Positions 33,989-42,923 of a DNA stretch of 64,000 nt are shown here, in pieces. The stretch's first letter is position 1. Each line of letters starts with the position of its first letter. Source of the DNA: Myxococcales bacterium (GTDB lineage: Bacteria; Myxococcota; Polyangia; Polyangiales; Polyangiaceae). Made by a program: the position numbers and the translations under genes. The notes below the pieces were generated by a model. That model saw nothing but the letters and a program-made list of their open reading frames with translations, made no database searches and was not told the DNA's origin. The stretch is taken from contig PLXW01000088.1 of assembly GCA_003151595.1 (NCBI GenBank), forward strand, positions 1 to 64,000, read 5' to 3'.

Positions 33989-34384
33989 ATGGCGAGCGCC
34001 ACGTACAGCATCGTCCCCGGGAGGAGCCCGTACGAGTCCGGCGTCGCGTGCATCGAGATCGCGTCGGCACCGCCGGTGCGCGCCGTGGACGCGCACGATG
34101 ACTCGAACGGGTGGCGCGTCGATCGAATGCTCGCGAGGCTCACGCGTCTCTCGCACTACGAGCTGCTGGAGATCGACGAGACCGCCGATGCCCATGGCGT
34201 GAGCGCGCGCTACCTCGCCGTCGTCGACGAGCTCTACGCATGGCGCTCTTCGGCCAGCCCGGTGCTTCGTCGCAAGATCGACATCCTCGCGGACGCCTAC
34301 GCCGAGGCGTACGAGGCGCTGGCGACGACGACGAAGCGAAGCGCCTACGATGCGAAGCTTCGCGAGGCGCGCGAGCGTCGCTGA
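33989..34384 (+). CDS. J-domain-like protein lacking the HPD motif
   Basis: 131 residues from the ATG at 33989 (start uncertain; an in-frame ATG lies upstream). The C-terminal 85 residues follow a DnaJ layout: LSHYELLEIDETADAHGVSA, a second helix (YLAVVDELYAW), then DAYAEAYEALATTTKRSAYD. Where a real J domain has His-Pro-Asp between helices II and III, this protein reads WRSSASPVL, so it should not stimulate DnaK. Degenerate J-like domains of this sort occur with signalling or regulatory proteins in myxobacteria. Partner unknown. Confidence 0.65.
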   Translation: MASATYSIVPGRSPYESGVACIEIASAPPVRAVDAHDDSNGWRVDRMLARLTRLSHYELLEIDETADAHGVSARYLAVVDELYAWRSSASPVLRRKIDILADAYAEAYEALATTTKRSAYDAKLREARERR

Positions 34385-34400
34385 TCGACGCTCGATCCGA

Positions 34401-34778
34401 TCACGGGGGACACTTCCCTGCGTCGAGGTTGCGACACGCGGGCGGGCCGGCTTGCTTCGAGCAGCAGACCTCGGTCGCCGTGCACGCAGCGCACGCCGGA
34501 GCCGTGCAATCCATCGCGCAGTTTGGCCCGAGGCAAGGGACGCCGCTCGCGCAGCACGTGCCCCCACTCGGCGGGCAGCGCGGACAGCTCACGCCGACGC
34601 ACGAACCTGCGTCCGAGCCAGCGTCCGCTCCGGCGTCCGCACCCGCATCCGACGCGGCCTGCGCGTCGCCGGCATCGACGCCTTCGCCCGTCGATGCGTC
34701 CACGACGTAGAGATCGGGTACGGCATCGCAACCGACGGCGAGCGAGGCGCACGCCAACAAGGCGTAGCGGAGGATCAC
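34401..34778 (-). CDS. small Cys-rich lipoprotein
   Basis: 125 residues from a GTG at 34778 that overlaps the stop of the upstream gene by four bases (GTGA). The signal ends LAVGC. An Asp/Ala/Gly linker (about 35-60) is followed by a Cys-rich end (CPRCPPSGGTCC, CTAPACAACTATEVCC), suggesting a disulphide-rich surface domain. It is coupled to the TPR protein, so the two probably work together in the envelope. No function assigned. Confidence 0.75.
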   Translation of the reverse strand: MILRYALLACASLAVGCDAVPDLYVVDASTGEGVDAGDAQAASDAGADAGADAGSDAGSCVGVSCPRCPPSGGTCCASGVPCLGPNCAMDCTAPACAACTATEVCCSKQAGPPACRNLDAGKCPP

Positions 34779-35776
34779 AGCACCCCCCGCAGCGCGAAGC
34801 CCGCGCCGGTCGGCCCCGCGGTCGGCACGATCGAGATCGCAGGCGCGTGCTTCGACGCGCTGAGGACGAAGTAGACGCCGGCCCCTACGGCGACGACGCC
34901 GGCAGCACCGAGCCCGAAGCCGAGAGGGCCCTCGATCCGCGCACGACTCGTCGCCGACAGCGCATCGCCGTCGATCGCTCCGACGCAGCCGCCGCCGGGA
35001 CAGTCGCGGTTCGCGGTGCGGATATCGCTCTCGCGCAGGACGAAGCTCGCGACGGACCCGGCCACGAGCGCGCTCCCCGCAGCGATGCCGATCCATCCCA
35101 AGGTGCGGGTCGAGCCCCGGTCTGCGCTCGGTTTCGCTTCGTCGGCGATCGGAGGCGGCGGAGAAGGAGGCACCGCGACGGGCGGATCCAGCGGCACCGT
35201 GAGCGAGATGCGTCCCCCTTCGGGGAGAAAGAGCTCGGTCTGAAAGGGGGTCGCGCCGGCGCTCGTGGCCGCGACGCGGTGACTCCCCGGACTGAGGACG
35301 ATGTCGCCGGCGTGCGAGATGTTCCCGTCGACGCGAACCTCGGAGTCGCGCGGCGCGTGCGGCGAGAGCGTGAGAATGAGGTGAGCGACCCGCCTGGAGA
35401 GCGCGCCGATGCGATCGCGCGATGCCGACGCGACGTCCGCGGCCGAGGGATCGCCTTCGCTCAGGCGAACGGCGGCGTCGTACGCGCTCAGCGCTTCGGG
35501 CAGACGACCGAGCTCCTCGAGGCACATGCCGATCCGGTACTCCACGGGCGCCGCGTCTCGCACGTCGCGCGCGCGACGAAAGCCGTCGAGGGCCGCCTCG
35601 AAGCGCTGCTCTTTCTGATCTCGGAGCGCCTCGGCGAACGACTTCCGGGCGGTCGCCAGCTCGGCCTCGGTGCGCGGCTGGGCCGGCGAGGGCGCCTGAG
35701 CGCGCGACGGCGAGGAGGCGACGCCGATAGCGGTGAGCCAAGCGGCCGCGAGCAGCCACTTACCGGGGCGAACCAT
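34775..35776 (-). CDS. exported TPR / PEGA-like envelope protein
   Basis: 333 residues. A signal peptide (about 1-26, ending SRAQA) is followed by tetratricopeptide-like helices (about 38-105; ARKSFAEALRDQKEQRFEAA, EYRIGMCLEELGRLPEALSA), a PEGA-like beta domain (about 130-205; SEVRVDGN, LSPGSHRVAAT), a Pro-rich linker, and two hydrophobic helices (about 225-245 and 285-310). This is a common myxobacterial architecture of unknown role, thought to act at the inner membrane or periplasm. It is divergent from the FHA activator with 79 bases between starts. Confidence 0.8.
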   Translation of the reverse strand: MVRPGKWLLAAAWLTAIGVASSPSRAQAPSPAQPRTEAELATARKSFAEALRDQKEQRFEAALDGFRRARDVRDAAPVEYRIGMCLEELGRLPEALSAYDAAVRLSEGDPSAADVASASRDRIGALSRRVAHLILTLSPHAPRDSEVRVDGNISHAGDIVLSPGSHRVAATSAGATPFQTELFLPEGGRISLTVPLDPPVAVPPSPPPPIADEAKPSADRGSTRTLGWIGIAAGSALVAGSVASFVLRESDIRTANRDCPGGGCVGAIDGDALSATSRARIEGPLGFGLGAAGVVAVGAGVYFVLSASKHAPAISIVPTAGPTGAGFALRGVL

Positions 35777-35855
35777 CGAGAGAAGCCTACGGTCAGCACC
35801 GCACCGAAGAAAGAGGACGTCTCGTCGGGCACGGGTTCTTGCGTAGGATGACGCG

Positions 35856-37232
35856 ATGGTCGATCCCGAGAACCGCGGCGGGACGGAGCTCAACACGAAG
35901 CTCCCGGTACATCCGGTCGGCGCCATCCCGCGCTTGATGGGGATCTCCGGACCGGGCACGGGGCGAGCTCTCGCGATGTCGAGCGTGCTCGCTACCGTCG
36001 GGAGGCACCCGAGCAACGATCTCGTCCTCGACGACCCGCGCGTGAGCGGAGTGCACCTCGAGCTTCGGCGCGTCGGCTCGTGCGTGCACATCCGCGACGC
36101 CGGGACGACCAACGGCACCTGGATCGGACCGCATCGCGTGACGGAGATCGAGCTCGCGGCGGGAGGCGAGCTGACGATCGGCAGCACTGTGCTGCGACTC
36201 GACATCGACACCGCGGCGACGGCAGCCGCCACGAGCGAGCAGGATTTTTTCGGCGAGCTCGTCGGAGTCTCGACCGTGATGCACGAGCTGTTCGCGACGC
36301 TCGAACGCATCGCCGGAAAGAATTTGAGCGTGCTCCTCCAAGGGGAGACCGGGACGGGCAAAGAGGAAGCGGCGCGCGCGATCCACGCGAGGTCTCCTCG
36401 AGCCGACGGCCCCTTCGTCGTCGTCGACGCGACGTCGCTTCCGGAGACGCTCGCCGAGTCGCTCCTCTTTGGTCACGAGCAGGGCGCGTTCACGGGAGCC
36501 ACGCGTCGTGAAGTCGGTCTCTTCGAGGCCGCCAACGGCGGCACGGTGTTCCTCGACGAGATCGGCGAGCTGCCTGGGCCCATCCAGGCGAAGTTCCTGC
36601 GTGTGCTCGAACGGCACGAGGTGACGCGCGTCGGCAGCAGCGAGCCGCTGACGATCGACGTCCGCATCGTCGCCGCCACGCACCGCGACCTGCGTCACGA
36701 GATCGAAGCCGGCCGGTTCCGCGAGGATCTCTTCTTCCGCTTGGCGCAGGTGCAGGTGCTCCTCGCTCCGCTGCGCGATCGGCCGGAGGACATCCCCGCG
36801 CTCTGCCAGCGACTCCTCGCGCGCCTGGCCCGCGATTCGGACGCTCCACTGTTCATCGAAGCCTCGGCGCTCTCGCATCTGCAAGCGCAGCCGTGGCCCG
36901 GCAACGTTCGCGAGCTGCGCAACGTGCTCGCTCGCGCCGCGGCGCTGGCGAGCGACGGGGTCATCCGGCGAGAAGAGGTCGCGGGTGAAGGCTTCGGGTT
37001 CCGAGGCACGCGCGGCGAGCGCACCGCGCTCGACCTGTCGGGTGAGTTCACGCCGGCCAAGGATCAGGCGATCGAGCGCTTCGAGTCGGCGTATCTGGCG
37101 GCGCTCATGAAGCGGTGCCAAGGGAACCTCTCGCACGCCGCCCGTGAAGCGGGGCTGGCGCGGCACTACCTGCGCGAGCTGCTTAAGAAGCGCGGGCTCT
37201 ACGGTGTGGCGTGGAGCGGGCCCGACGAGTAG
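35856..37232 (+). CDS. FHA-domain sigma-54-dependent transcriptional activator
   Basis: 458 residues. FHA domain at about 35-117 (TVGRHPSNDLVL, VSGVHLEL, TTNGTWIG), AAA+ domain from about 133 with Walker A GETGTGKE (163-170), an intact GAFTGA loop (210-215), Walker B TVFLDEIGEL and the sensor region RVGSSEPLTIDVR. The C-terminal helix-turn-helix (CQGNLSHAAREAGLARHYLR) is Fis-like. Unlike the activator at 6146 it lacks the GGDEF-like insert. It converges on a membrane Ser/Thr kinase gene with three bases between stops, and the closest good sigma-54 promoter is at 38735, so kinase, activator and secreted target may form one pathway; this is inferred. Confidence 0.92.
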   Translation: MVDPENRGGTELNTKLPVHPVGAIPRLMGISGPGTGRALAMSSVLATVGRHPSNDLVLDDPRVSGVHLELRRVGSCVHIRDAGTTNGTWIGPHRVTEIELAAGGELTIGSTVLRLDIDTAATAAATSEQDFFGELVGVSTVMHELFATLERIAGKNLSVLLQGETGTGKEEAARAIHARSPRADGPFVVVDATSLPETLAESLLFGHEQGAFTGATRREVGLFEAANGGTVFLDEIGELPGPIQAKFLRVLERHEVTRVGSSEPLTIDVRIVAATHRDLRHEIEAGRFREDLFFRLAQVQVLLAPLRDRPEDIPALCQRLLARLARDSDAPLFIEASALSHLQAQPWPGNVRELRNVLARAAALASDGVIRREEVAGEGFGFRGTRGERTALDLSGEFTPAKDQAIERFESAYLAALMKRCQGNLSHAAREAGLARHYLRELLKKRGLYGVAWSGPDE

Positions 37233-37235
37233 CGG

Positions 37236-38618
37236 TCAGTAGCCTGGCGTCGTCGCGATCGGCTTGGGGCGCGTGTGAGGTGGAGCGACTCGGTGCGCGG
37301 GCTTCGGCGGCGTCGGTGCGGGCGAGGGCTCGGTCGACGCGATCTTGGGGACCGCGGGCGCGGGGATCGTCACGCTCGCAGGCGCGGAGGGGGGCGTGAG
37401 CGAGCTCGACTCGGCGCTCACGGCCGCAGTCCCGGCGGGCACGACGGCCTCGCGCCCCTCCGGCGTTCGGAGCAGCGACGCCGTCAGCGCAGCCGCGCAT
37501 GCGGCAGCCACCAGCGCCACGACCCAGGTCGTCCACGGCGATCGTTTTCGCGCGACGCGCCCCTCGACCGACTGCCCCTCGATCGTCGCCGTGCCGATCG
37601 TCGGCTGTTCGCTGGCCGCGTCCATCTCGGCGCGCGACAGCGGCGCACGACGGAGCAGCGACGCGAGAGACGCTTCCGTCTCTCCCACCGCGAGTCGCAG
37701 CGCCTCGGCCAGCCCGGCGGCATTGGCGTGTCGCTCGTAGGCGCGCTTGCTGAGCGCACGCCGGATCTCGAGCCAGACGCGCGGCTCGATCTGCGGATCG
37801 GGGTCGACCTGCACCTCGAGCACCGCCGCGAGCGACGCCGACGGCGAGCCCGCGTCGAACGGGCACACACCGGTGATGGCCTCGTAGACCACGACGGCCA
37901 GGCTGAACAGATCGGCGCGACCGTCGAGCGGCTGTCCGCGGATCTGCTCGGGCGCCATGTAGCGCGGCGTTCCGAGCACGCGCCCGTCGAGCGTGTGCAC
38001 GCCGGCCGCGGGGAGCTTCGCGATTCCGAAGTCGACGAGCTTGGGCGTGATCTGTCCATCGGGGTCGACGGCCAGGAAGATGTTGGCCGGCGTGACGTCG
38101 CGGTGGACGATCCCCTCGGCGTGCGCGTGGTCGAGCCCCGACAGGATGGGGGACGCGATCGCGATCATCTCCTTCGTGCTCAATCGTCCGCGCGTCTTCA
38201 GGTGCTGCGCGAGCGACTCGCCGCGGAGGAGCTCCATCACGAGGACGAGCGATCCGTCGGCGTCCTCCACGAGATCGAAGATGCGCACCACGTTGCGATG
38301 GGCGACCGTGGACCCGAGCTTGGCTTCGGTGCGAAAGCGCACGTCGCGATCGTCGCCGTGCTTGCGGCGCGAGATCTTCACGGCGACCTCGGCGCCCGTG
38401 GTGTCGTTGCGGGCGCGCCAGACCTCTCCCATCCCGCCCACGGCGATGCGGCGCACGAGGAGATATTTGCCGCCGACGCGTACGCCCGCTTCGAGTTGAC
38501 GCGAGGGCTCGGGACGCGGAGCAGACATCCAGCGGGAATAGTCCCACGATGGAGCCTTCGTGTCCGGCCGGTCCGCGATCTGCGGCCCAACGGTCTCACC
38601 AGGGGGGTCGCGCTTCAC
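37236..38618 (-). CDS. membrane Ser/Thr protein kinase
   Basis: 460 residues from a GTG at 38618; an ATG at 38528 would drop 30 residues and still keep the whole kinase. Kinase domain about 52-320: glycine loop VGGMGEV, ATP-binding Lys81 (EVAVKIS), catalytic loop HRDVTPAN (172-179), DFG at 196-198 and APEQ at 222-225. The catalytic-loop lysine of HRDxKxxN is replaced by Thr, a variant seen in many myxobacterial kinases. One membrane helix lies near 363-384, followed by a Pro/Ala/Ser tail that would be outside the cytoplasm. It probably phosphorylates an FHA-linked partner, possibly the convergent activator. Confidence 0.9.
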   Translation of the reverse strand: MKRDPPGETVGPQIADRPDTKAPSWDYSRWMSAPRPEPSRQLEAGVRVGGKYLLVRRIAVGGMGEVWRARNDTTGAEVAVKISRRKHGDDRDVRFRTEAKLGSTVAHRNVVRIFDLVEDADGSLVLVMELLRGESLAQHLKTRGRLSTKEMIAIASPILSGLDHAHAEGIVHRDVTPANIFLAVDPDGQITPKLVDFGIAKLPAAGVHTLDGRVLGTPRYMAPEQIRGQPLDGRADLFSLAVVVYEAITGVCPFDAGSPSASLAAVLEVQVDPDPQIEPRVWLEIRRALSKRAYERHANAAGLAEALRLAVGETEASLASLLRRAPLSRAEMDAASEQPTIGTATIEGQSVEGRVARKRSPWTTWVVALVAAACAAALTASLLRTPEGREAVVPAGTAAVSAESSSLTPPSAPASVTIPAPAVPKIASTEPSPAPTPPKPAHRVAPPHTRPKPIATTPGY

Positions 38619-38734
38619 CAGGAATCAGGGGTGACCGGCGCGCATGTCCAATCGGGGTGCTGCGCGAGAGATCGCATGGAACAGTCCGCGGTCGCCCGTG
38701 TGACCACGCCCCCCCCGCCAGGGCGCACGCTCGA

Positions 38735-38750
38735 CGGCACTGGCGTTGCT
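38735..38750 (+). promoter_or_regulatory. strong candidate sigma-54 (-24/-12) promoter
   Basis: CGGCACTGGCGTTGCT matches the consensus at 5 of 6 bases in the -24 element and fully at TTGCT in the -12 element, with exact GG-N10-GC spacing. The start would be near 38761, giving an 18-base leader that holds GGAGG seven bases before the ATG at 38779. It is the best sigma-54 match I found in the window. Confidence 0.65.
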
Positions 38751-38778
38751 GTAGGGACCAGCAACTGGAGGTCGACCC

Positions 38779-40023
38779 ATGCGCGCGTTGCTCGTCTCGT
38801 CTCTGCCTTTCTCTGTGATTGGCGCTGTGATTGGTCCGCTCGCTCTGCTCGCGTGCTCGAGCGCGGCGCCGGTGACGCCTTCGCAGGGCGTCTCCTCGAC
38901 GGCGTGGACCTGCGGGACCCAGAACGTTCCAAACGGCGCGAGCATCTCGTGCACGTCGGCGAGCGCGCTCGCGACGCCTGATGTCTATGTCTGCGTCCCA
39001 GGAACCACGGACTCGCCATGCCCTCCGGCGGACGTCGATGCAGGTGCAGGATGCACGGATCCGACGGGAGCGACGTGCGACGGCGGCTACACGTTCGACG
39101 ACGACGGCGGGCCGGTCGGACAGGGGGGAGCGGACGCGGGAACGCCCCCGAGCGGTGGTGGATATTCGTGCGACGACGATGCGGGGACGCCAACCGGAGC
39201 CGGCGCGGGAAGTGGGCACGGGAACGGAAACGGCGGCGCGAACGGCAACGGGGGAAACCCGCACGATGACGCGGGATCGGCCGGAGCGAGCTGTGGCTCG
39301 AGCAGCGGCGGCTCGAGCGGCGGCGGTGGCTACACGTCCGGAGGTGAGGACGCGGGTTCTCCAGGCTGGAACTGCCAGAACGGCGGCGACGCCGGCGTCA
39401 CCTGCTCGCAGCCGCCGTCATGCCAGCCGGGCTCGCACGCCAGCGCGTGCGGCGCATGCGTTCCCAATTCGTGCAGCGACGACTGCGTGCCCCCCTCCTC
39501 CGGCGGTTGCTGGGTCACGGGCGGCGGCTGGATCACGGATGCGGACGGCACCGACAGCTTCGGCGGCAACGCGATGCCGATGAAGGCAGGCGACGTGCGC
39601 GGTGAATGGGAGGACGTCGATCACGCCACCGGGAACAAGGGGCACGGCGCGGCGCAGTACATCTACTGCCGGCACGTCGATGAGCCGGGGCCTGGGCAGC
39701 CGAGCGGCCCGTCTCACCACTTCGACATCAACCAAGTCTACTTCGGAGGGCCGGCGCGGTGGTTCACGGGAGGCACGTGGAGCGATGGATACTGGTTCGA
39801 CGTGATGGCCGAAGATCACGGCGAGGGGAAAGGAGCGAACGCTGGCGGTCCGGACTACTACCACTTCACCATCCGGCAGATCGCCGGCAACGGCGTCAGC
39901 GGAGCCGTCGTCTACGACACGGAGAACAATATGAGCGGTGGCAACATCCAGATTCACCCGCCGAACAACGGTCACCCCTATGCGGCGTCGGCGCTGCCGC
40001 CGTGGGTAGCGCTTCAGCCCTGA
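38779..40023 (+). CDS. secreted lipoprotein with Gly/Asp linker and post-COAP-like C-terminal domain
   Basis: 414 residues. The signal ends LLAC, giving a lipidated Cys near 26. A long low-complexity region rich in Gly, Asp, Ala and Asn (about 85-215) carries scattered cysteines, and is followed by a Cys cluster (CGACVPNSCSDDC). The C-terminal domain (about 238-395) starts WVTGGGWITDADG and continues with FGGNAMPMKAGDV, HHFDINQVYFGG and YYHFTIRQIAG. The VTGGGWI opening and later pattern resemble the post-COAP domain of secreted bacterial proteins. Role unknown; display at the surface is inferred. It has the best sigma-54 promoter of the window directly upstream. Confidence 0.8.
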   Translation: MRALLVSSLPFSVIGAVIGPLALLACSSAAPVTPSQGVSSTAWTCGTQNVPNGASISCTSASALATPDVYVCVPGTTDSPCPPADVDAGAGCTDPTGATCDGGYTFDDDGGPVGQGGADAGTPPSGGGYSCDDDAGTPTGAGAGSGHGNGNGGANGNGGNPHDDAGSAGASCGSSSGGSSGGGGYTSGGEDAGSPGWNCQNGGDAGVTCSQPPSCQPGSHASACGACVPNSCSDDCVPPSSGGCWVTGGGWITDADGTDSFGGNAMPMKAGDVRGEWEDVDHATGNKGHGAAQYIYCRHVDEPGPGQPSGPSHHFDINQVYFGGPARWFTGGTWSDGYWFDVMAEDHGEGKGANAGGPDYYHFTIRQIAGNGVSGAVVYDTENNMSGGNIQIHPPNNGHPYAASALPPWVALQP

Positions 40024-40108
40024 GGGCGACGATCGGTCGAAGGGACGGCGACGCACATCGCAAGCTACGGCTTGTCGTCGTCGTCCCCGGGCGCCAAGCT
40101 TCGCGGCT

Positions 40109-40897
40109 ATGGCCTCTCCGCGCGCGTGGTTCGTCATTCATCCGAGCGGTCTCGTCGTCCGCCGCGTCGGCGATGGCATCGAGCTCCCGACGGAAGACGA
40201 GGTCGTGTCGCTCGGGATCATGGCCGCATCGACGCTCGACGTCGGCAAGCTCGGTGACGCCGACGCGGTCGCGGCGTCGATCACGGTCGATGCTCCCCTC
40301 CCCGCGCCGCTCGCCGTCGCCGGGGTGCGCGAGCTCTACGCCGCGCTCGGCTCCGAGCGCTTCTCGCTCGCGGGCCGCGCGCTCCAGATCGTCGAGTGGG
40401 CCACGACGCATCAGTTCTGCGGGCGCTGCGCGACGCCGACCGAGCGGGTGCCGACCGAGCGCTGCATGCGTTGCCCCACGTGCGGGTTGATGGCCTATCC
40501 GCGGATCGCGCCGGCGATCATCGTGCTCGTACGCCGCGGCGACGAGGCGCTGCTCGCGCGCGGCGCCCGGTTCCCGGCGGCCTTCTACAGCACGCTCGCC
40601 GGCTTCTCCGAGGTGGGCGAGTCGCTCGAAGAGACGCTCGCGCGTGAGGTGCGCGAGGAGGTCGGCATCGACGTGAAGGAGACGCGCTACTTCGGTAGTC
40701 AGTCGTGGCCGTTTCCGCACTCGCTCATGATCGCGTTCACCGCGGAGTGGGCGGGCGGCGAGATCGTGGCGGACGGGAAAGAGATCCTCGACGCGAAGTG
40801 GTTCCGCGCGAACGCGCTACCGCCGATTCCGCCGCGCATCAGCATCGCGCGGCGACTCATCGATGCGTGGGTCGAGGACGTGGCGAACAGGGGATGA
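40109..40897 (+). CDS. nudC: NADH pyrophosphatase / NAD-cap hydrolase NudC
   Basis: 262 residues. The zinc-ribbon cysteines are Cys104, Cys107, Cys122 and Cys125 (CGRC, CPTC). The Nudix box runs from about 165 to 187 (GFSEVGESLEETLAREVREE), and the NudC specificity motif SQSWPFPHS is at 197-205. NudC hydrolyses NADH to NMNH and AMP and removes NAD caps from RNA. Its stop overlaps the next ATG by four bases (ATGA), so a small EF-Tu-domain-2-like protein is co-translated. Confidence 0.95.
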   Translation: MASPRAWFVIHPSGLVVRRVGDGIELPTEDEVVSLGIMAASTLDVGKLGDADAVAASITVDAPLPAPLAVAGVRELYAALGSERFSLAGRALQIVEWATTHQFCGRCATPTERVPTERCMRCPTCGLMAYPRIAPAIIVLVRRGDEALLARGARFPAAFYSTLAGFSEVGESLEETLAREVREEVGIDVKETRYFGSQSWPFPHSLMIAFTAEWAGGEIVADGKEILDAKWFRANALPPIPPRISIARRLIDAWVEDVANRG

Positions 40898-41160
40898 AGA
40901 AGCCCCTGCTCGTGGTGGAAGAGGCGTTCGTCGCCGGCGGACGCGGCGTGATGGTCTCGCCGAGGATCGTGCTCGAGGGGGACGCCGCGGCGCCGATCGC
41001 GGTGACGTTGCGACGACCGGGCGGCGGCGAGCGGCGCGCGACGGCGGTCCTTCAGGTCGCGCACATTCGCGGCCCGCTCGCGCCGTTCGCGATGGTGCGA
41101 CTGATCGACGCGGGGCTCGACGACGTGCCCGCCGGCACGGAGATCTGGGTCGCGGAGTAG
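40894..41160 (+). CDS. small EF-Tu domain-2-like protein
   Basis: 88 residues. The sequence follows the beta-barrel second domain of translational GTPases: LLVVEEAFVAGGRGVMVSPR (compare the F-x-V-DVF-I-GRG-V-TGR pattern), then VTLRRPGGGERRAT and LIDAGLDDVPAGTEIWV (compare RG--DDVPRGT). No GTPase domain is present. Such free domain-2-like proteins occur in several bacteria without a proven role; they might bind RNA or a protein partner of the translation machinery. The four-base overlap with nudC implies coupled translation. Confidence 0.65.
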   Translation: MKKPLLVVEEAFVAGGRGVMVSPRIVLEGDAAAPIAVTLRRPGGGERRATAVLQVAHIRGPLAPFAMVRLIDAGLDDVPAGTEIWVAE

Positions 41161-41228
41161 CAGCCGAGCGAGACCCACGGGTCGGGTTCGGCTACTCGCA
41201 CGGCGTCCTCTGCTGTAAGGCTCTCCGC

Positions 41229-42896
41229 ATGAACACACGCCGCGCGCTCACCGCCGTCGCGCTCGCCGCTCTGCTCCTCGCCGGATGCTCCAACGATACG
41301 AGCGGACCGGAGTCCGACGCCGCGACGCTCGACGACGGCGGATCCGACGCGAACGGCGACACCAGCGCTCCGAGCGGCGACGACTCCGGGGGCCTCTCCG
41401 ACGGCGCGCCCGCGTTCGACTCGACGATCCCGGTCACGGGCGACGACTCGGGCGTCACCGGCGACGACGACTCCGGCAGCGCGAGCGACGACGCGGGACA
41501 GGACGCGGCGGCCGACGACGCAGGCCACGACGCCGCGAGCGACGACGCGGGTCACGACGCGGCGACCCTCAACGAAGCCGGATCCATCGACGCCGCGGTC
41601 GACGCGCCCGTCGACTCCGCGGCCGCCGACGCGGCGCCCGATTCCGCCGTCGACGCCAGCGACGCCGCCGTGTGCGCGAACCCTGCCACCGACTGCCCCG
41701 CGCCGACCACGACCTGCGCGACCGCGATCTGCGTGACGGCCACCCAGTGCGGAACGAACAACGCCTCGCTCGGAACGCCGTGCACCGACGATGGCGGCAT
41801 CGTCTGCGACGGGAAGGGCGCGTGCGTCGCCACGCACTGCATGGACGGCACGACGGACGCCGACGAAACGGACCGCGACTGCGGCGGCTCCTGTGCACCG
41901 TGCGGCGATTCCAAACACTGCAAGGTGTTCGCGGATTGCGTGAACGACTTCTGCTTCGCGGGGACGTGCGTCTCGTGCGGCGACGGGACGAAAGACGGCA
42001 ACGAGACCGGCGTCGACTGCGGCGGCGCCCAGTGCGACGCGCTGAACCAGACGTGCGGGACGGGCACCGGGTGCGGGACGGCCACCGATTGCACGAGCGG
42101 CTACTGCATGAACGGCGTCACCTGCGCGCTGCGACCCAATGGCAACGCGTGCAACGCCAACGCGCAGTGCGCGTCGTTCGAGTGCGTCGGGTCTCTCTGT
42201 TGCGACAAGGCCTGCAACGGAACGTGCGAGGCGTGCGCGGCGTCGCTCACCGGTCAGCCCGATGGCGCGTGCAAGAGCATTCTCCCCGGGTTCCCCGCGC
42301 CGGCGGGGCAATGCACGGCGGCCCCGCCGTGCGGCAACGACGGCAAGTGCAACGGGACGAGCGCGTGCGAGCTGACTCCCGTCAACACCTCTTGCGCTCC
42401 AGCGTCGTGCACGAGCGCGACGTTCACCAACGCGAGCATCTGCGACGGCAGCGGGACCTGCAACGCCGGAGCGACCTCGTCGTGCGCGAACGGATGCTCG
42501 ACGAGCGGCATTTGCAACGTATCGACGCCCTCCTTCAGCGCCGACGCGACGGGCTCATCGAGCGCCGGAGCGGTCTCGCTCGACAAGGAGGCCAACCTCG
42601 ACGCATCGAACGGAGCGGCCCCGGCCGTCGCACCGGTGGTGCCGACGATCACGACGAGCCCGAACAACGGCTACCAGAGCGTGACGCTCAATTGGACGAA
42701 CGATAATTTCGCGACCGTGACCCCGGTGACGTGCACGCTCGGCAGTCAGTCGGGCGGCGTCGACTCGTGGGGCGCGACCATCCCCGCGCAGTCGGCAGCC
42801 ACGACGGTGCGCTTCTACTACCAGGCCGTTCAATGGGGCGGGGCGTCCGACTACAATCCCGGAAACAACGTGAACTACACGTACGTCACGCAATAG
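41229..42896 (+). CDS. Cys-rich surface lipoprotein with Asp/Ala linker
   Basis: 555 residues. The signal ends LLAGC (Cys20 lipidated). An Asp/Ala/Gly-rich linker with repeats such as DDAGHDAASDDAGHDAAT covers about 22-155. A Cys-rich region follows (about 155-430) with recurring patterns (CGDGTKDGNETGVDCGGAQC, GSLCCDKACNGTCEAC) like other myxobacterial surface proteins. The C-terminal part (about 440-555) is cysteine-poor and beta-rich (PNNGYQSVTLNW, ATTVRFYYQAVQW). Adhesion or surface display is likely; no function is established. Confidence 0.8.
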   Translation: MNTRRALTAVALAALLLAGCSNDTSGPESDAATLDDGGSDANGDTSAPSGDDSGGLSDGAPAFDSTIPVTGDDSGVTGDDDSGSASDDAGQDAAADDAGHDAASDDAGHDAATLNEAGSIDAAVDAPVDSAAADAAPDSAVDASDAAVCANPATDCPAPTTTCATAICVTATQCGTNNASLGTPCTDDGGIVCDGKGACVATHCMDGTTDADETDRDCGGSCAPCGDSKHCKVFADCVNDFCFAGTCVSCGDGTKDGNETGVDCGGAQCDALNQTCGTGTGCGTATDCTSGYCMNGVTCALRPNGNACNANAQCASFECVGSLCCDKACNGTCEACAASLTGQPDGACKSILPGFPAPAGQCTAAPPCGNDGKCNGTSACELTPVNTSCAPASCTSATFTNASICDGSGTCNAGATSSCANGCSTSGICNVSTPSFSADATGSSSAGAVSLDKEANLDASNGAAPAVAPVVPTITTSPNNGYQSVTLNWTNDNFATVTPVTCTLGSQSGGVDSWGATIPAQSAATTVRFYYQAVQWGGASDYNPGNNVNYTYVTQ

Positions 42897-42923
42897 CGCG
42901 CGGGAGAGAGTAGACCAGACCTC

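Noticed and set aside
35825..35845. GGCACGGGTTCTTGC upstream of the second FHA activator, resembling a sigma-54 promoter
   Set aside because: The spacing between GG and GC is 11 bases, not the required 10.
37236..38618. Ser/Thr kinase considered inactive because HRDxK reads HRDVT
   Set aside because: The ATP-binding Lys, the HRD Asp and DFG are intact, and the Thr variant is common in myxobacterial kinases, so it is probably active.
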